DNA of 64,000 bases from Planctomycetota bacterium. GTDB taxonomy: Bacteria > Planctomycetota > MHYJ01 > JACQXL01. Below, in pieces: positions 43,261 through 51,558 of this stretch (positions within the stretch are counted from its first letter, which is position 1; the number at the start of each line of letters is the position of its first letter). The stretch covers positions 124,001 to 188,000 of the forward strand of contig JACRIK010000001.1 in assembly GCA_016235865.1 (NCBI GenBank), written 5' to 3'. The position numbers were made by a program, and so were the translations under genes. A model generated the notes under the pieces. That model was not told the DNA's origin. It made no database searches and saw nothing but the letters and a program-made list of their open reading frames with translations.

Positions 43261-44175
43261 ATGCCAGAGGCCAATATCAATACTTCCTTTACGCCTAACG
43301 CTTGGAGCACGACCACAAAACCAGCCGAGCGCTTGCGCTATTTGGAAAACATCCTTAATTTCTCGCCTGACGTGATTGTCTGCGGCGACAGCCGGGGCCG
43401 AATTGTAGAGTTCAACAAGGGAGCAGAGAAATTGCTGGGATATGCGCGCACTGAAGTTACCGGCAAACCGGTGGCCGATTTATATTACAACCCGCGCGAC
43501 CGTTACAAGCTGATTAACCTGCTTCAGCGCAAGGGACAGGTTACTGATTATGAAACCAGACTCAAGAATAAATCGGGCCGGGTAATTTATATCTCCACCA
43601 GCGTGGCATATATTTATGACGAACGAGGCAAGGTAGCCGGAACGATCGGGATTGCTAAAGATATCAGACGGCGTAAGGAAATGGAAAAGAAACTCGAGAA
43701 GCTGGCGATTACGGACGGATTAACCAATCTTTACGACCGGGGATATTTTAACACCTCCCTGCCGAAGATGATTGAAAAATCACAGAAAATCCATGAATTG
43801 CTGTGCTGCATCATGATGGATTTGGACGGATTCAAAGAGTTCAACGATAAAGAAGGGCATCTAGGCGGTGATTATGTCCTAAAGAAAGTGGGGGAAATCA
43901 TTCTGGCCGTGCTGCCTAACAAAACAAGCATGGCTTACCGTTACGGAGGGGATGAATTTATCGTCCTGATATTGGGCAAAAAACAGGCGGCGATGACCGC
44001 GATTGCGGAGAAAATCAGAAAAGAAATAGAGGGCGAATTCAAGAAGGAAATAACCGCCAGTGTCGGCGTTGCCTATTTTCGCCAGCCTCAGCCGGCGACA
44101 CAACTGATCAAAACGGCTGATAACGCGATGTATCGCGCGAAATCATATGGCGGTAACAGGGTTTGTGTGGCATGA
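43261..44175 (+). CDS. PAS-GGDEF diguanylate cyclase without I-site
   Basis: One PAS domain (NFSPDVIVCGDSRGRIVEFNKGAEKLLGY, then PAC) and a GGDEF domain with YRYGGDEFIVLILG. The residues five before GGDEF are NKT-type, not RxxD, so product inhibition through the I-site is not expected, unlike the other two GGDEF proteins here. The LYDRGYFNTSLPKM and MMDLDGFKEFND segments are typical. No membrane helix. ATG at 43261 chosen, 7 bp after the RsbW-like gene; an upstream TTG in frame overlaps it. The stop overlaps ruvA (ATGA). Confidence 0.92.
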   Translation: MPEANINTSFTPNAWSTTTKPAERLRYLENILNFSPDVIVCGDSRGRIVEFNKGAEKLLGYARTEVTGKPVADLYYNPRDRYKLINLLQRKGQVTDYETRLKNKSGRVIYISTSVAYIYDERGKVAGTIGIAKDIRRRKEMEKKLEKLAITDGLTNLYDRGYFNTSLPKMIEKSQKIHELLCCIMMDLDGFKEFNDKEGHLGGDYVLKKVGEIILAVLPNKTSMAYRYGGDEFIVLILGKKQAAMTAIAEKIRKEIEGEFKKEITASVGVAYFRQPQPATQLIKTADNAMYRAKSYGGNRVCVA

Positions 44176-44771
44176 TAGAATATATTTCCGGCGAGCTTAA
44201 GGAAAAGAACCCGGCTGCGGCCGTCATCGACATCAACGGCATCGCCTATAAATTATTTATCCCATATTCCACGTATGAAAAGCTGCCGGCGAAAGGGGCA
44301 GTAACTCTTTTTACCAGCCTCATCGTGCAGGGCGGCATGCAGTCAACCGGCGAACTTAAATTGTACGGATTCGTTTCCCGCGAGGAGCGGCAGGTCTTCC
44401 AGTTATTGTGCTCGGTCACCCGGGTCGGCCCCTTGCTGGCCTTAAGAATACTTTCCGGCTCCTCGGTGGGCGAGATAAAAAACGCAATTGTTTCCGAAAA
44501 CGCCGATTTCTTATCCAAGATAAAAGGGGTGGGACTTAAAACCGCCCAACGGATTATCATCGAATTGAAAGACTCCTTCAAGGATTGGAATGTCACCGGG
44601 GTCACCAAGGCCGATGATAATGGCTCCGTCGCCACCGAAGCGGTATTGGCTTTAGTGGCATTAGGATACCAGCGGAATCTCGCGGAGAAGTCTGTCAGGG
44701 AGGCGCTGCAGAAGCCAATGGCCGAAATATCAACGGAAATATTGGTAAAGCAGGTGCTCAAGGGGGGTTAA
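44172..44771 (+). CDS. ruvA: Holliday junction helicase subunit RuvA
   Basis: RuvA binds four-way junctions and loads RuvB for branch migration. It starts with the canonical MIEYISGELKEKN and AVIDINGIAYKLFIP (OB domain). It continues with two helix-hairpin-helix motifs (RVGPLLALRILSG and IKGVGLKTAQRIIIELKD) and the C-terminal domain III (EAVLALVALGYQRNLAEKSVREAL). At 199 aa the length is normal. The start at 44172 overlaps the GGDEF stop by ATGA; a GTG three codons earlier is rejected. ruvB and ruvC are not in the window next to it, which is unusual but not rare. Confidence 0.96.
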   Translation: MIEYISGELKEKNPAAAVIDINGIAYKLFIPYSTYEKLPAKGAVTLFTSLIVQGGMQSTGELKLYGFVSREERQVFQLLCSVTRVGPLLALRILSGSSVGEIKNAIVSENADFLSKIKGVGLKTAQRIIIELKDSFKDWNVTGVTKADDNGSVATEAVLALVALGYQRNLAEKSVREALQKPMAEISTEILVKQVLKGG

Positions 44772-44772
44772 T

Positions 44773-45411
44773 ATGAAATATCACCGATGGTCTATTACAA
44801 CGGCTTCTTTATTTCTGCTATTCACCGTTTCTTGTGCTTCTGATTCCCGCGTCGACCGGATCGGGTTTTCAGCGCTTCAGCACTATAACTTGGGATTAGA
44901 CTGGTTAGGAGCGAATAAGCTGGAAAACGCCGAGGTCTCGTTCCAGAAAGCCCTTCAGTTAGACGATAAGTTTGGTGATGCCTATATTCAGTTGGGACTG
45001 ATTTATTACGTGCTCTATGAAAGGGAGGTCAGTCTCAACTCTGATCGTGATGCGATATCCAAATACTATAACCAGTCATATAACTGCCTCCAGAAAGGCT
45101 TAAAATACAGCCCTAAAAACCCGTCCGCCTATACGGGTTTTGCCCGATTGCAAATGATCGGAAGGCAAATTGATGGCGCAGTAGCTAATTTGCTTAAAGC
45201 CCGGGAATTGGCCACGCCGGAAAACATCTCGATAGACGCAATCATTTGTTATGAACTGGGCAACTGTTACCTGTCGCAAGGCAAATATCAAAACGCCGTA
45301 AAAGAATACAAGAATTACCTGCAATTAGTTCCGGACGGACCAGAGCGTGACAACGTCAGCAGCCTGATCAAGGAAATAGAGAGCCAGCTGGAAATCGCCC
45401 CGGAAAAATAA
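44773..45411 (+). CDS. TPR lipoprotein
   Basis: A lipobox signal peptide (ITTASLFLLFTVSC/ASDS) predicts lipidation and processing by Lnt (encoded at 17703). Four TPRs follow: LQHYNLGLDWLGANKLENAEVSFQKALQLDDKFGDAY in pieces, then YNCLQKGLKYSPKNPSAYTG, GAVANLLKARELA, and ELGNCYLSQGKYQNAVKEYKNYLQLVP. The length (212 aa) and layout recall PilF/PilW pilotins and other outer-membrane assembly lipoproteins, though no specific motif is seen. It lies one base after ruvA; GGGGGG upstream serves as RBS. Confidence 0.85.
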   Translation: MKYHRWSITTASLFLLFTVSCASDSRVDRIGFSALQHYNLGLDWLGANKLENAEVSFQKALQLDDKFGDAYIQLGLIYYVLYEREVSLNSDRDAISKYYNQSYNCLQKGLKYSPKNPSAYTGFARLQMIGRQIDGAVANLLKARELATPENISIDAIICYELGNCYLSQGKYQNAVKEYKNYLQLVPDGPERDNVSSLIKEIESQLEIAPEK

Positions 45412-45552
45412 AATCCGCCTGGCGGGCAGGAAAATCCGTAAATTCCGACGAAAACCACCCAAAACCGCCGATAAATCCCGCCTACTATATATAGCATCTG
45501 TTTTACGCCGCCATACCATCGATTGGCTGGTTTTGCCAGGCGGACGGCCCCG

Positions 45553-45577
45553 GCCCGGCGCCGGGCGATATTTTTTC
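45553..45577 (+). terminator. Rho-independent terminator after the TPR lipoprotein
   Basis: The perfect palindrome GCCCGGCGCCGGGC (45553-45566) is followed by GATA and TTTTTT. It would close the run that starts at 41182 or 42505. Confidence 0.65.
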
Positions 45578-45597
45578 AATAAATATTTATTTTTTCC

Positions 45598-45636
45598 TTG
45601 ACATTATCTTTACAAACGGTAAATTACATACTGTAA
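45598..45636 (+). promoter_or_regulatory. Promoter/operator region of the MerR-EBP-sigma28 operon
   Basis: TTGACA (45598-45603) is followed by two adjoining palindromes, TTTAC-N5-GTAAA (45609-45623) and TTACA-TAC-TGTAA (45624-45636), where the spacer and -10 should be. No good -10 is seen at 17 bp. Dyads between the boxes suit a MerR-type regulator acting on its own gene. Confidence 0.55.
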
Positions 45637-45657
45637 AAATACTCTGGAATATATGCT

Positions 45658-45921
45658 ATGAAAGAAGTATTTAAATATTATCCAAAGAAGCTATACCGGA
45701 TTTCGGAGATACTGCATTATTTGAAACAGGGGGGAACGGAATTGTCGCGGCAGACTATTCATAATTATACCATGATGGGATTGATTTCGGAAAGCAGCCG
45801 CTTATCCGGCGGGCACCGCTTGTATGATGAGAATGTTTTCAGCCGCCTGAGAAAAATCGAGCTGCTGAAAAGGCACCGGACCCTGTCGGAAGTCAAAAAG
45901 ATACTGAATAAAGAAAAATGA
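45658..45921 (+). CDS. MerR-family regulator, DNA-binding domain only
   Basis: 87 aa: a winged helix of MerR type (YRISEILHYLKQGGTELSRQTIHNYTMMGLISESSRLSGGHRLYDENVFSRLRKIELLK in pieces) and a short helix (TLSEVKKILNKEK). There is no effector domain or dimerisation coiled coil beyond it, so it is shorter than classical MerR (about 130 aa) and resembles the HTH-only members. It overlaps the next gene by ATGA. Tight coupling to an enhancer-binding protein and a sigma factor suggests that it senses or sets the state of this regulatory unit. Confidence 0.85.
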   Translation: MKEVFKYYPKKLYRISEILHYLKQGGTELSRQTIHNYTMMGLISESSRLSGGHRLYDENVFSRLRKIELLKRHRTLSEVKKILNKEK

Positions 45922-46904
45922 AATCGTTATTCCAGTTAGACGGCGTGCACTTTGTTATCGGCGTTTCGGCCGTGATGCAAAAGGTATATCAAACCATCCT
46001 GAAGGCATCACGCACCGACCTGCCCGTAATGGTAACCGGGGAGACCGGCGTCGGCAAAGAGATTACCGCCCGCCTGATTCATTTCCTGAGCCACCGCAAA
46101 AACAATCCTTTTGTCAAGGTCAATTGCGCCGCGCTCTCACCGCATTTGATCGAAAGCGAGCTGTTCGGCCATGAAAAGGGGGCGTTTACCGGCGCGGAAA
46201 TCACCCATCTGGGGCGCTTCGAGATCGCCAACAGCGGCACATTCCTGCTGGACGAAATCAACGAGCTGGACATCCAGCTCCAGGCAAAACTGCTCCAGGT
46301 CGTTGAAGACAAGTGCTTTGAGCGGGTCGGCAGCAGTTTCCCACAGAAGATAGATGTCCGTTTCGTTTCCACCTGCAATAAGGACATCGCCAATATCTTA
46401 AAGGACGAAAAATTCAGGATGGACTTATACTACCGCCTGAACATCATATCGATTCACATCCCTCCGCTGCGCGAGCGGAAGGAAGACATTATTCCACTGG
46501 TCCAGGATTATATGGGCAAATACCCCGGCCCAGCAAAGAGAATCCACGATAAGGCCGTTGACCTGTTGTTAAATTATGACTGGCCCGGTAACGTCCGCGA
46601 ACTGTTTAACGTCATGGAACGGGCGTATCTGTTTCTAACCGATGACTGCATCATGCCCGAACACATCACCGGGTTGCTGGAGCGGTGTTCCGGCGCCGGG
46701 CCGGGCAATATGGATACCCTTATCGGGCTGCCGCTTTCGGACATTGAAAAAGAAACAATAAAAGGCACGCTTTCTTATTTTGACGGCAACGTCCAGAAGG
46801 CGTCCCACGTCTTGGGGATAACCGACCGGACATTAAGGAATAAAATAAAGCTATATGCGATAAATAACGAGAGGAGATTAGGAAAGGACGTTATTTATGA
46901 ATAA
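45918..46904 (+). CDS. Receiver-less sigma-54 enhancer-binding protein
   Basis: An AAA+ activator of sigma-54 RNA polymerase: GETGVGKEITARLIH (Walker A, about residue 40), ELFGHEKGAFTGAE (sigma-54 contact loop, about 88-93), LLDEINELDIQLQAKLLQ (Walker B) and a Fis-type HTH at the C-terminus (NVQKASHVLGITDRTLRNKIK). There is no receiver, GAF or PAS domain, so activity must be set by expression or by a partner, as in PspF. The MerR-like gene overlaps it upstream and the sigma28-type gene overlaps it downstream by 8 bp. It is one of two activators in the window for the sigma-54 promoters at 8324, 24929 and 61180. Confidence 0.94.
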   Translation: MKSLFQLDGVHFVIGVSAVMQKVYQTILKASRTDLPVMVTGETGVGKEITARLIHFLSHRKNNPFVKVNCAALSPHLIESELFGHEKGAFTGAEITHLGRFEIANSGTFLLDEINELDIQLQAKLLQVVEDKCFERVGSSFPQKIDVRFVSTCNKDIANILKDEKFRMDLYYRLNIISIHIPPLRERKEDIIPLVQDYMGKYPGPAKRIHDKAVDLLLNYDWPGNVRELFNVMERAYLFLTDDCIMPEHITGLLERCSGAGPGNMDTLIGLPLSDIEKETIKGTLSYFDGNVQKASHVLGITDRTLRNKIKLYAINNERRLGKDVIYE

Positions 46905-47676
46905 AAACCCTGTGGAAGCGGAAATGATATCCGCGCTTTGGAAGAGGTACAAAAAGGCCCCCCGGAAAGACCTGCGCAATAAATTAGTGGAGCATTACAT
47001 GCCGATCGTCAAGACGATTGCCGAAAGGTTGTCATTGCATCTGCCAGGCTTTGTCGGCACGGATGACCTGATCAGCCTGGGGATTTCAGGATTATTCAAT
47101 GCGATAAAATTGTTTAACCTGAGTCGGGGGGTGCGCTTTGAAACCTATTGCGTAACCAGAATCCGCGGTTCCATGATAGACGGGCTCAGGGATGCGGATT
47201 GGGTTCCCCGCCTGGTCAGAATGAAATCGCATCGCCTGGAAAAAAGCCACCGCCAGCTGCAGAAAAAACTCTGCCGGAAGCCGAGCGACATGGAAATCGC
47301 CCGGGACCTTAAGGTGCCGATTGACGAATATAACAAACTGGTCCGCGAATCCATGCCGACTTCAATGATGTCTTTTGCCTATAAAGACAACAACGACGAT
47401 GCGAATGTTTCGACCGCCAACATGTTCGAGGACGCAAAAAGCGAAGACGATTACAAAACAATGCTCAACAAGCAGCTCATTGAATACATCAAAAGCGGCC
47501 TCGTCAAAAAAGAACGGTTGGTGCTGGAAATGTACTATTATGAAGAACTAACCATGGCTGAAATCGGCCGGGTTCTGGGCATCACCGAATCGCGGGTCAG
47601 CCAGATACTCGCCAATCTGATCAAGCGGTTAAAGTCTTTATTGCGCCAGCATAAATACGAATGGATGTCCGCCTAA
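46897..47676 (+). CDS. FliA/WhiG-type sigma-28 factor
   Basis: A group 3 sigma factor of 259 aa: region 2 (LVEHYMPIVKTIAERLSLHLPGFVGTDDLISLGISGLFNAIKLF and GVRFETYCVTRIRGSMIDGLRDADWVPR, the FliA signature), region 3 (LQKKLCRKPSDMEIARDL) and region 4 (KERLVLEMYYYEELTMAEIGRVLGITESRVSQI). FliA directs flagellar and chemotaxis genes and WhiG sporulation genes; no flagellar genes are in the window. The start overlaps the enhancer-binding protein gene by 8 bp, so a sigma-54 activator and a sigma-28 factor are made together. That is unusual, since the two normally form successive tiers. Confidence 0.93.
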   Translation: MNKNPVEAEMISALWKRYKKAPRKDLRNKLVEHYMPIVKTIAERLSLHLPGFVGTDDLISLGISGLFNAIKLFNLSRGVRFETYCVTRIRGSMIDGLRDADWVPRLVRMKSHRLEKSHRQLQKKLCRKPSDMEIARDLKVPIDEYNKLVRESMPTSMMSFAYKDNNDDANVSTANMFEDAKSEDDYKTMLNKQLIEYIKSGLVKKERLVLEMYYYEELTMAEIGRVLGITESRVSQILANLIKRLKSLLRQHKYEWMSA

Positions 47677-47789
47677 TCAGCGGCGTTGGTTTCCGCCCGG
47701 CTTGGAACGGATAAGCCGGGCCCAGGGCACCCGGGAAAGATAGCATAAATTCTTGATAGCCAGCCGGAAAACATATAGTCAATAGCCAT

Positions 47790-48803
47790 ATGTTGCCTGA
47801 AAACCGCAGATTAAAACTGATTACCGCCAAGGCCCTGGCCAACCAGGCGCTGACCGGCCCGGAGGCATTATACCTGACATCGTCTCAAGTCGCCTTCTGG
47901 GATTTGCTGCACGGGGCGCATAATATCACGAATCGATTCCTGAAAGGCAAATTCCATCTCTGCTCGATTATCAACGCCAAGAGCGGCCGCTGTTCCGAGG
48001 ACTGCAAATTCTGCGCTCAGTCGGCCCATCACCATACCGGGGTAAAAACCTATCCGCTGGTCGGTCTGGCGGCGATAAAAAAGGCCTACTCCAGTGCGGC
48101 CGGCACCGGCGCGGACGGATTCAGCATCGTCACCAGCGGCAACGAATTATCCGGCGCCGAGGTCGAATACCTTTCCGGGGCGGTCGGCCGCCTGCCCAGG
48201 AAGCGCAACGCGCCGTATCTCTGCCTTTCCATCGGGCGCCTGGCCGGACCGGACATTGCCCGGCTGAAAAAGGCCGGCGTCTCGAAATTCCATCACAACC
48301 TGGAAACCTCGCGCCGTTTTTTCCCGAAAATATGCTCCACCCATTCCTATGACGAGCGAATCGCCACCATCCGGGCGCTCCAGAAAGCCGGGATAAAGGT
48401 CTGCAGCGGCGGCATCTTCGGGTTGGGGGAGACCTGGACGGATCGGATTGACCTGGCCCGGACCCTGAAAGTGCTCAAAGTCGATTCCATCCCGCTCAAT
48501 TTCCTGCTACCGGTCCCAGGCACCTCATTGGAAAAAGCGCGCCGGCTCTCGCCGAAAGAGGCACTGACGACCATTGCCTTGTTCCGTTACATTCTGCCGG
48601 ACACGGACATCAGAATCTGCGCCGGGCGGGAGAAAACCCTGCGCGACCTGCAAGCCCTGATATTCTATGCCGGTGCCACCGGCATGATGATTGGCGGATA
48701 TTTAACCCAGCCGGGACGGGAAGTTTCGGATGACCTGCAGATGCTGTCAGACCTGGGGATTAAAAATAAAGCGCCGCGTTTACCGTCAGGCCAATGTTGC
48801 TGA
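47790..48803 (+). CDS. bioB: Biotin synthase
   Basis: A radical SAM enzyme that inserts sulfur into dethiobiotin. The radical SAM motif is CSEDCKFCAQS (Cys-x3-Cys-x2-Cys) near residues 68-75, followed by YPLVGLAAIKKAYSSAAGTGADGFSIVTSG, KFHHNLETS, SGGIFGLGETWTDRIDLA, and PLNFLLPVPGTSLE. FRYILPDTDIRICAGREKTL supplies the conserved Arg near the second cluster. The 337-aa length is normal. A TTGATA at 47753 lies 37 nt before the ATG, as in other leaderless promoters here, though its -10 is weak. Other bio genes are absent. Its last 44 bp overlap the convergent gene at 48760. Confidence 0.94.
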   Translation: MLPENRRLKLITAKALANQALTGPEALYLTSSQVAFWDLLHGAHNITNRFLKGKFHLCSIINAKSGRCSEDCKFCAQSAHHHTGVKTYPLVGLAAIKKAYSSAAGTGADGFSIVTSGNELSGAEVEYLSGAVGRLPRKRNAPYLCLSIGRLAGPDIARLKKAGVSKFHHNLETSRRFFPKICSTHSYDERIATIRALQKAGIKVCSGGIFGLGETWTDRIDLARTLKVLKVDSIPLNFLLPVPGTSLEKARRLSPKEALTTIALFRYILPDTDIRICAGREKTLRDLQALIFYAGATGMMIGGYLTQPGREVSDDLQMLSDLGIKNKAPRLPSGQCC

Positions 48804-49422
48804 AATCAACCCGGCGGACATTACGCGTGCCGTTGACCCCGTAATCGCTGTTGAAGAACCTGAATGGCTTGATAGTCTCGTAAATCATTTCACCCCTTAT
48901 CAGAATTCCCGATTCCGATATCCATTTCCCGCCTAACAGAAAATGATAGCCATAGGTGTTTTCCGCCTCGTATTTGCGGTATTGCCTCTGCGCGGACTTG
49001 AAATTCTCGAAAAAATAATAGCCGACTCCGAACCCGTAATAGGGCTTGGGATTCTCCAGCCACTCTATATCAACGGAAGAAATAAAAGATGTCAGGAGCG
49101 GAACGAAATAAACCCGGCCCAGGTTCTGGTTATACAACAGATACTCGCCGTTTAACAGCCCGGTCTTGAACTTATAAGACGAATTGGTGTTGGTGGAATG
49201 CGTCAGGGTCAGATAGGCATTGCCCATGTTATTGGTCCGGCCGCTGTTGGGTATCATGTAGGCGAATTCCATGCCCACCTCGAACGACTCGGTCAGGGTA
49301 TATTTCTTGAGGAATGATTCCGAAGACGGGATTTCCTGGGCCCAGACGCCGGCCGGGTTAATGAAATAAAGCAACGTCATGAAGCAACCGGCCAACCCCA
49401 AACCCTTGCTTTTAATATTCAT
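48760..49422 (-). CDS. Outer-membrane beta-barrel-like protein
   Basis: A signal peptide (GLGLAGCFMTLLYFINPAGVWA/QE) precedes about 190 residues with alternating aromatic/polar strands (FEVGMEFAYMIPN, NAYLTLTHSTN, YYGFGVGYYFFENF, YHFLLGGKWIS, GLTVNAALYF) ending in a terminal Phe, the pattern of a small outer-membrane barrel. No family is recognised; OmpW/OmpX-size barrels are similar. It is convergent with bioB and overlaps it by 44 bp, so the ends of the two genes are read from both strands. Confidence 0.75.
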   Translation of the reverse strand: MNIKSKGLGLAGCFMTLLYFINPAGVWAQEIPSSESFLKKYTLTESFEVGMEFAYMIPNSGRTNNMGNAYLTLTHSTNTNSSYKFKTGLLNGEYLLYNQNLGRVYFVPLLTSFISSVDIEWLENPKPYYGFGVGYYFFENFKSAQRQYRKYEAENTYGYHFLLGGKWISESGILIRGEMIYETIKPFRFFNSDYGVNGTRNVRRVDFSNIGLTVNAALYF

Positions 49423-49609
49423 ATTTATTTCATCCTCTTACGGACTGTCAGTCCAGCCCGTTAGACCCCGCCACATAACGGGGTTCTTATTTATTATACC
49501 CCTCAAATATCATTTCAGTAAATTGAGTCAAGTTTTTTATTAATAATTTTATGATAGGGCAGTAGTACCCCGGGTAGATTCCGCAGGGGCTATTTCCCGG
49601 AACAATCTC

Positions 49610-49636
49610 TTGACACTCAGCAATCGGGTGGTAATA
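49610..49636 (+). promoter_or_regulatory. Promoter of the frameshifted membrane protein gene
   Basis: TTGACA (49610-49615), 16 bp, TAATAT (49632-49637). The ATG at 49649 is 39 nt from the -35 start. Confidence 0.6.
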
Positions 49637-49648
49637 TGCCATTTAATT

Positions 49649-50199
49649 ATGAATGAATACCTGGCTGTTGACAATCAGGCCGAACCGAAACCGGAACCGC
49701 TATTCTTGTATATACCTATTTCGAGATTGATTCTGCTGTCCATTTTATCATTCAGTTTATACGAGTTCTACTGGATATATAAGAACTGGCGCTACATCAA
49801 GGAGCGGGAGGGACTGGAAATCAAACCATTCTGGCGCGGTTTCTTTGGTATCTTCTTTGCCATGGTCTGCTTCATCGTATCTATACGGATAAAGAGGCGC
49901 GAGCGGTTTTGCCGCCCCGGTTTTCACCCGGAGGATTAGCCACCGGCTGGGTGATACTGGTAATTAGCGCCAACTTCGTGAGTAGATTACCGGGTATTGC
50001 CGCGAGTCTCATATCGATATTTATGCCGTCCTTTTTGTTCCTTGTCCCGGTCCAGAGTTATATCAATTCCGTGAGCCGGAAGCGCAATCCGGGCGCGGAC
50101 TATTACGGCTGGTCAGCCGGCCATATTGTCTGTTTGGTCTGGGGAATCATTATCTGGGGGCTTATAATCATCGGCCTAATTCTGGGGGCGCAATATTAA
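49649..50199 (+). pseudogene. DUF4234-like membrane protein interrupted by a frameshift
   Basis: The first frame encodes LFLYIPISRLILLSILSFS, LYEFYWIYKNWRYIKEREG and FWRGFFGIFF, then runs into an out-of-family RKRRER tail and stops at 49939. The -1 frame, entered at TTCTTTGCC near 49853-49860, continues naturally as CHGLLHRIYTDKEARAVLPP, RFSPGGLATGWVILVISANF, and a long hydrophobic end to 50199. One T missing from the T run would restore a single protein of about 184 aa, so this is a one-base deletion, an assembly error or a programmed -1 shift. Confidence 0.75.
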
Positions 50200-50226
50200 A
50201 AGCCTCGGGACGGCGGAAAGGAAAAT

Positions 50227-51033
50227 ATGAAGAAGATAATTATTTTATTGGCGTGCCTGTTATTATTGGTTGGGTGCGCCGGCAACGCATCCAGTCCTCA
50301 TGATGCCAAGGCAATCGCACTTAATGCCTGCCAAATGCTGGATGCAGTAAAGGGATATCGGTTTACTATAGATGTGGCTATGGACCCGGAGATAATGGGA
50401 ATTTCCGTTACGCTTAAGGCCAAGGGCGTCATTCGGAATCCGGATTTCTGCTATTTTAATGTCACGCTTCCTGTTATTGAAAAGGCCGATGCAAGTGCAA
50501 GAGAAGTGTACCGGCAGGACAACAAGATAGTTAGGGGCGAGACTCGGGATGGAAAACCTGCAAAATGGGAACTGGAAAAGGGTGACCTTTCAGACGCCAT
50601 GGACGAAATATTTACGCCGTTCTATAAAACCGTTGATGGTGATAAGTTCCTCAGGAACGCAAGATTATCCGGGACCGAGACAGTTAACGGGACTGAATGC
50701 CATAAGATAGAGGCATTGATTGATGCGGAAGACCTTAAAAATGCGTTTAGCCTGATTAAAGCAATGGATGAGAAAAAGAGGTGTCCGCCTGGGACGGGTG
50801 ATGCCACAAAGGCCGTATATCGATTCTGGGTGGCAAAAGACAGCGGCGAACTCTGCAAAACACAACGCACCATTGAATACCTGTCACCGGATACAGATAA
50901 AAGTTTCCTGCCGCCGAATAAGGTAATTACATTGGATATTACAACGACGCTCTCCGACCATCATAAGGATATCAAACTGGAAATACCGGCCGAAGTCCAG
51001 GCGTTGTTAAAAGATAATCCGGGAGCAAAATAG
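50227..51033 (+). CDS. Lipoprotein with LppX/LolA-like layout
   Basis: A lipobox (LLACLLLLVGC/AGNAS) marks a lipoprotein of 268 aa. The body is a mixed beta protein: YRFTIDVAMDPEIMGISVTLKAKGVIRNPDFCYFNVTLP in pieces, SDAMDEIFTPFYKTV, and ARLSGTETVNGTECHKIEALIDAEDL. The alternation of VxVxxKxKG strands with later K-I-E-A strands resembles LppX/LprG or LolA-type lipid-carrier folds, as an eye-level comparison only. AAAGGAAA before the ATG is the RBS. It starts a run of four small envelope genes separated by GC-rich spacers. Confidence 0.75.
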   Translation: MKKIIILLACLLLLVGCAGNASSPHDAKAIALNACQMLDAVKGYRFTIDVAMDPEIMGISVTLKAKGVIRNPDFCYFNVTLPVIEKADASAREVYRQDNKIVRGETRDGKPAKWELEKGDLSDAMDEIFTPFYKTVDGDKFLRNARLSGTETVNGTECHKIEALIDAEDLKNAFSLIKAMDEKKRCPPGTGDATKAVYRFWVAKDSGELCKTQRTIEYLSPDTDKSFLPPNKVITLDITTTLSDHHKDIKLEIPAEVQALLKDNPGAK

Positions 51034-51064
51034 TCCCGGGCCGGCGGGCGGGGGAGGCTAATAA

Positions 51065-51457
51065 ATGGAAAACAACGAATTAAAGCAACCGAAAACAAAA
51101 GAACCGCCCAGGTTTGTTACCCTCCTTTTATTGGGATTAGAGCTTGTGCCTATTATCCTGGTGTCGCTGATTCTAATTACAATAACCCCGCAATTTATAA
51201 GAATTTTCAAGGGGCTGGGAATGGACCTGCCTTTCATAACCAGAGCATTTTTGCATTATTGGTATTTATGGGTAATCTTCCTGGGTGTGCTGTTTATGAC
51301 CGGCATATTATTGGAGATATTTGCCAAAGGCAAATGGAGGTGGGTCAATTTTTCCTTGTCCATATTTACGATGCTATTATGTGGACTTATATTTTTAGGG
51401 TATATCACGGCTGTTTTTCAACCAATCTTTGCGATACAGCAGGCGGTAAATAAATAA
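51065..51457 (+). CDS. Small three-helix membrane protein
   Basis: Not recognised. 130 aa with three hydrophobic stretches (FVTLLLLGLELVPIILVSLILITI, ALHYWYLWVIFLGVLFMTGILLEIF, FSLSIFTMLLCGLIFLGYITAVF) after a charged NNELKQPKTKEPPR start. The GGCGGGCGGGGGAGGCTAATAA spacer (in two parts) before the ATG holds the GGAGG-type RBS; similar GC-rich spacers precede the genes at 52382 and 52917. The layout of the second helix recalls the GspF cytosolic/TM segment, but it is too short for that assignment. Confidence 0.65.
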   Translation: MENNELKQPKTKEPPRFVTLLLLGLELVPIILVSLILITITPQFIRIFKGLGMDLPFITRAFLHYWYLWVIFLGVLFMTGILLEIFAKGKWRWVNFSLSIFTMLLCGLIFLGYITAVFQPIFAIQQAVNK

Positions 51458-51558
51458 CCCGATGCGGTCAAACCGCAGTGCAGTCCCGCGCAGCCGCAGC
51501 GGAGCCCCGATGTTTTCGGAGACCTAGCCGGGAGCGGGGCAGACGGCTAGAGAATACC

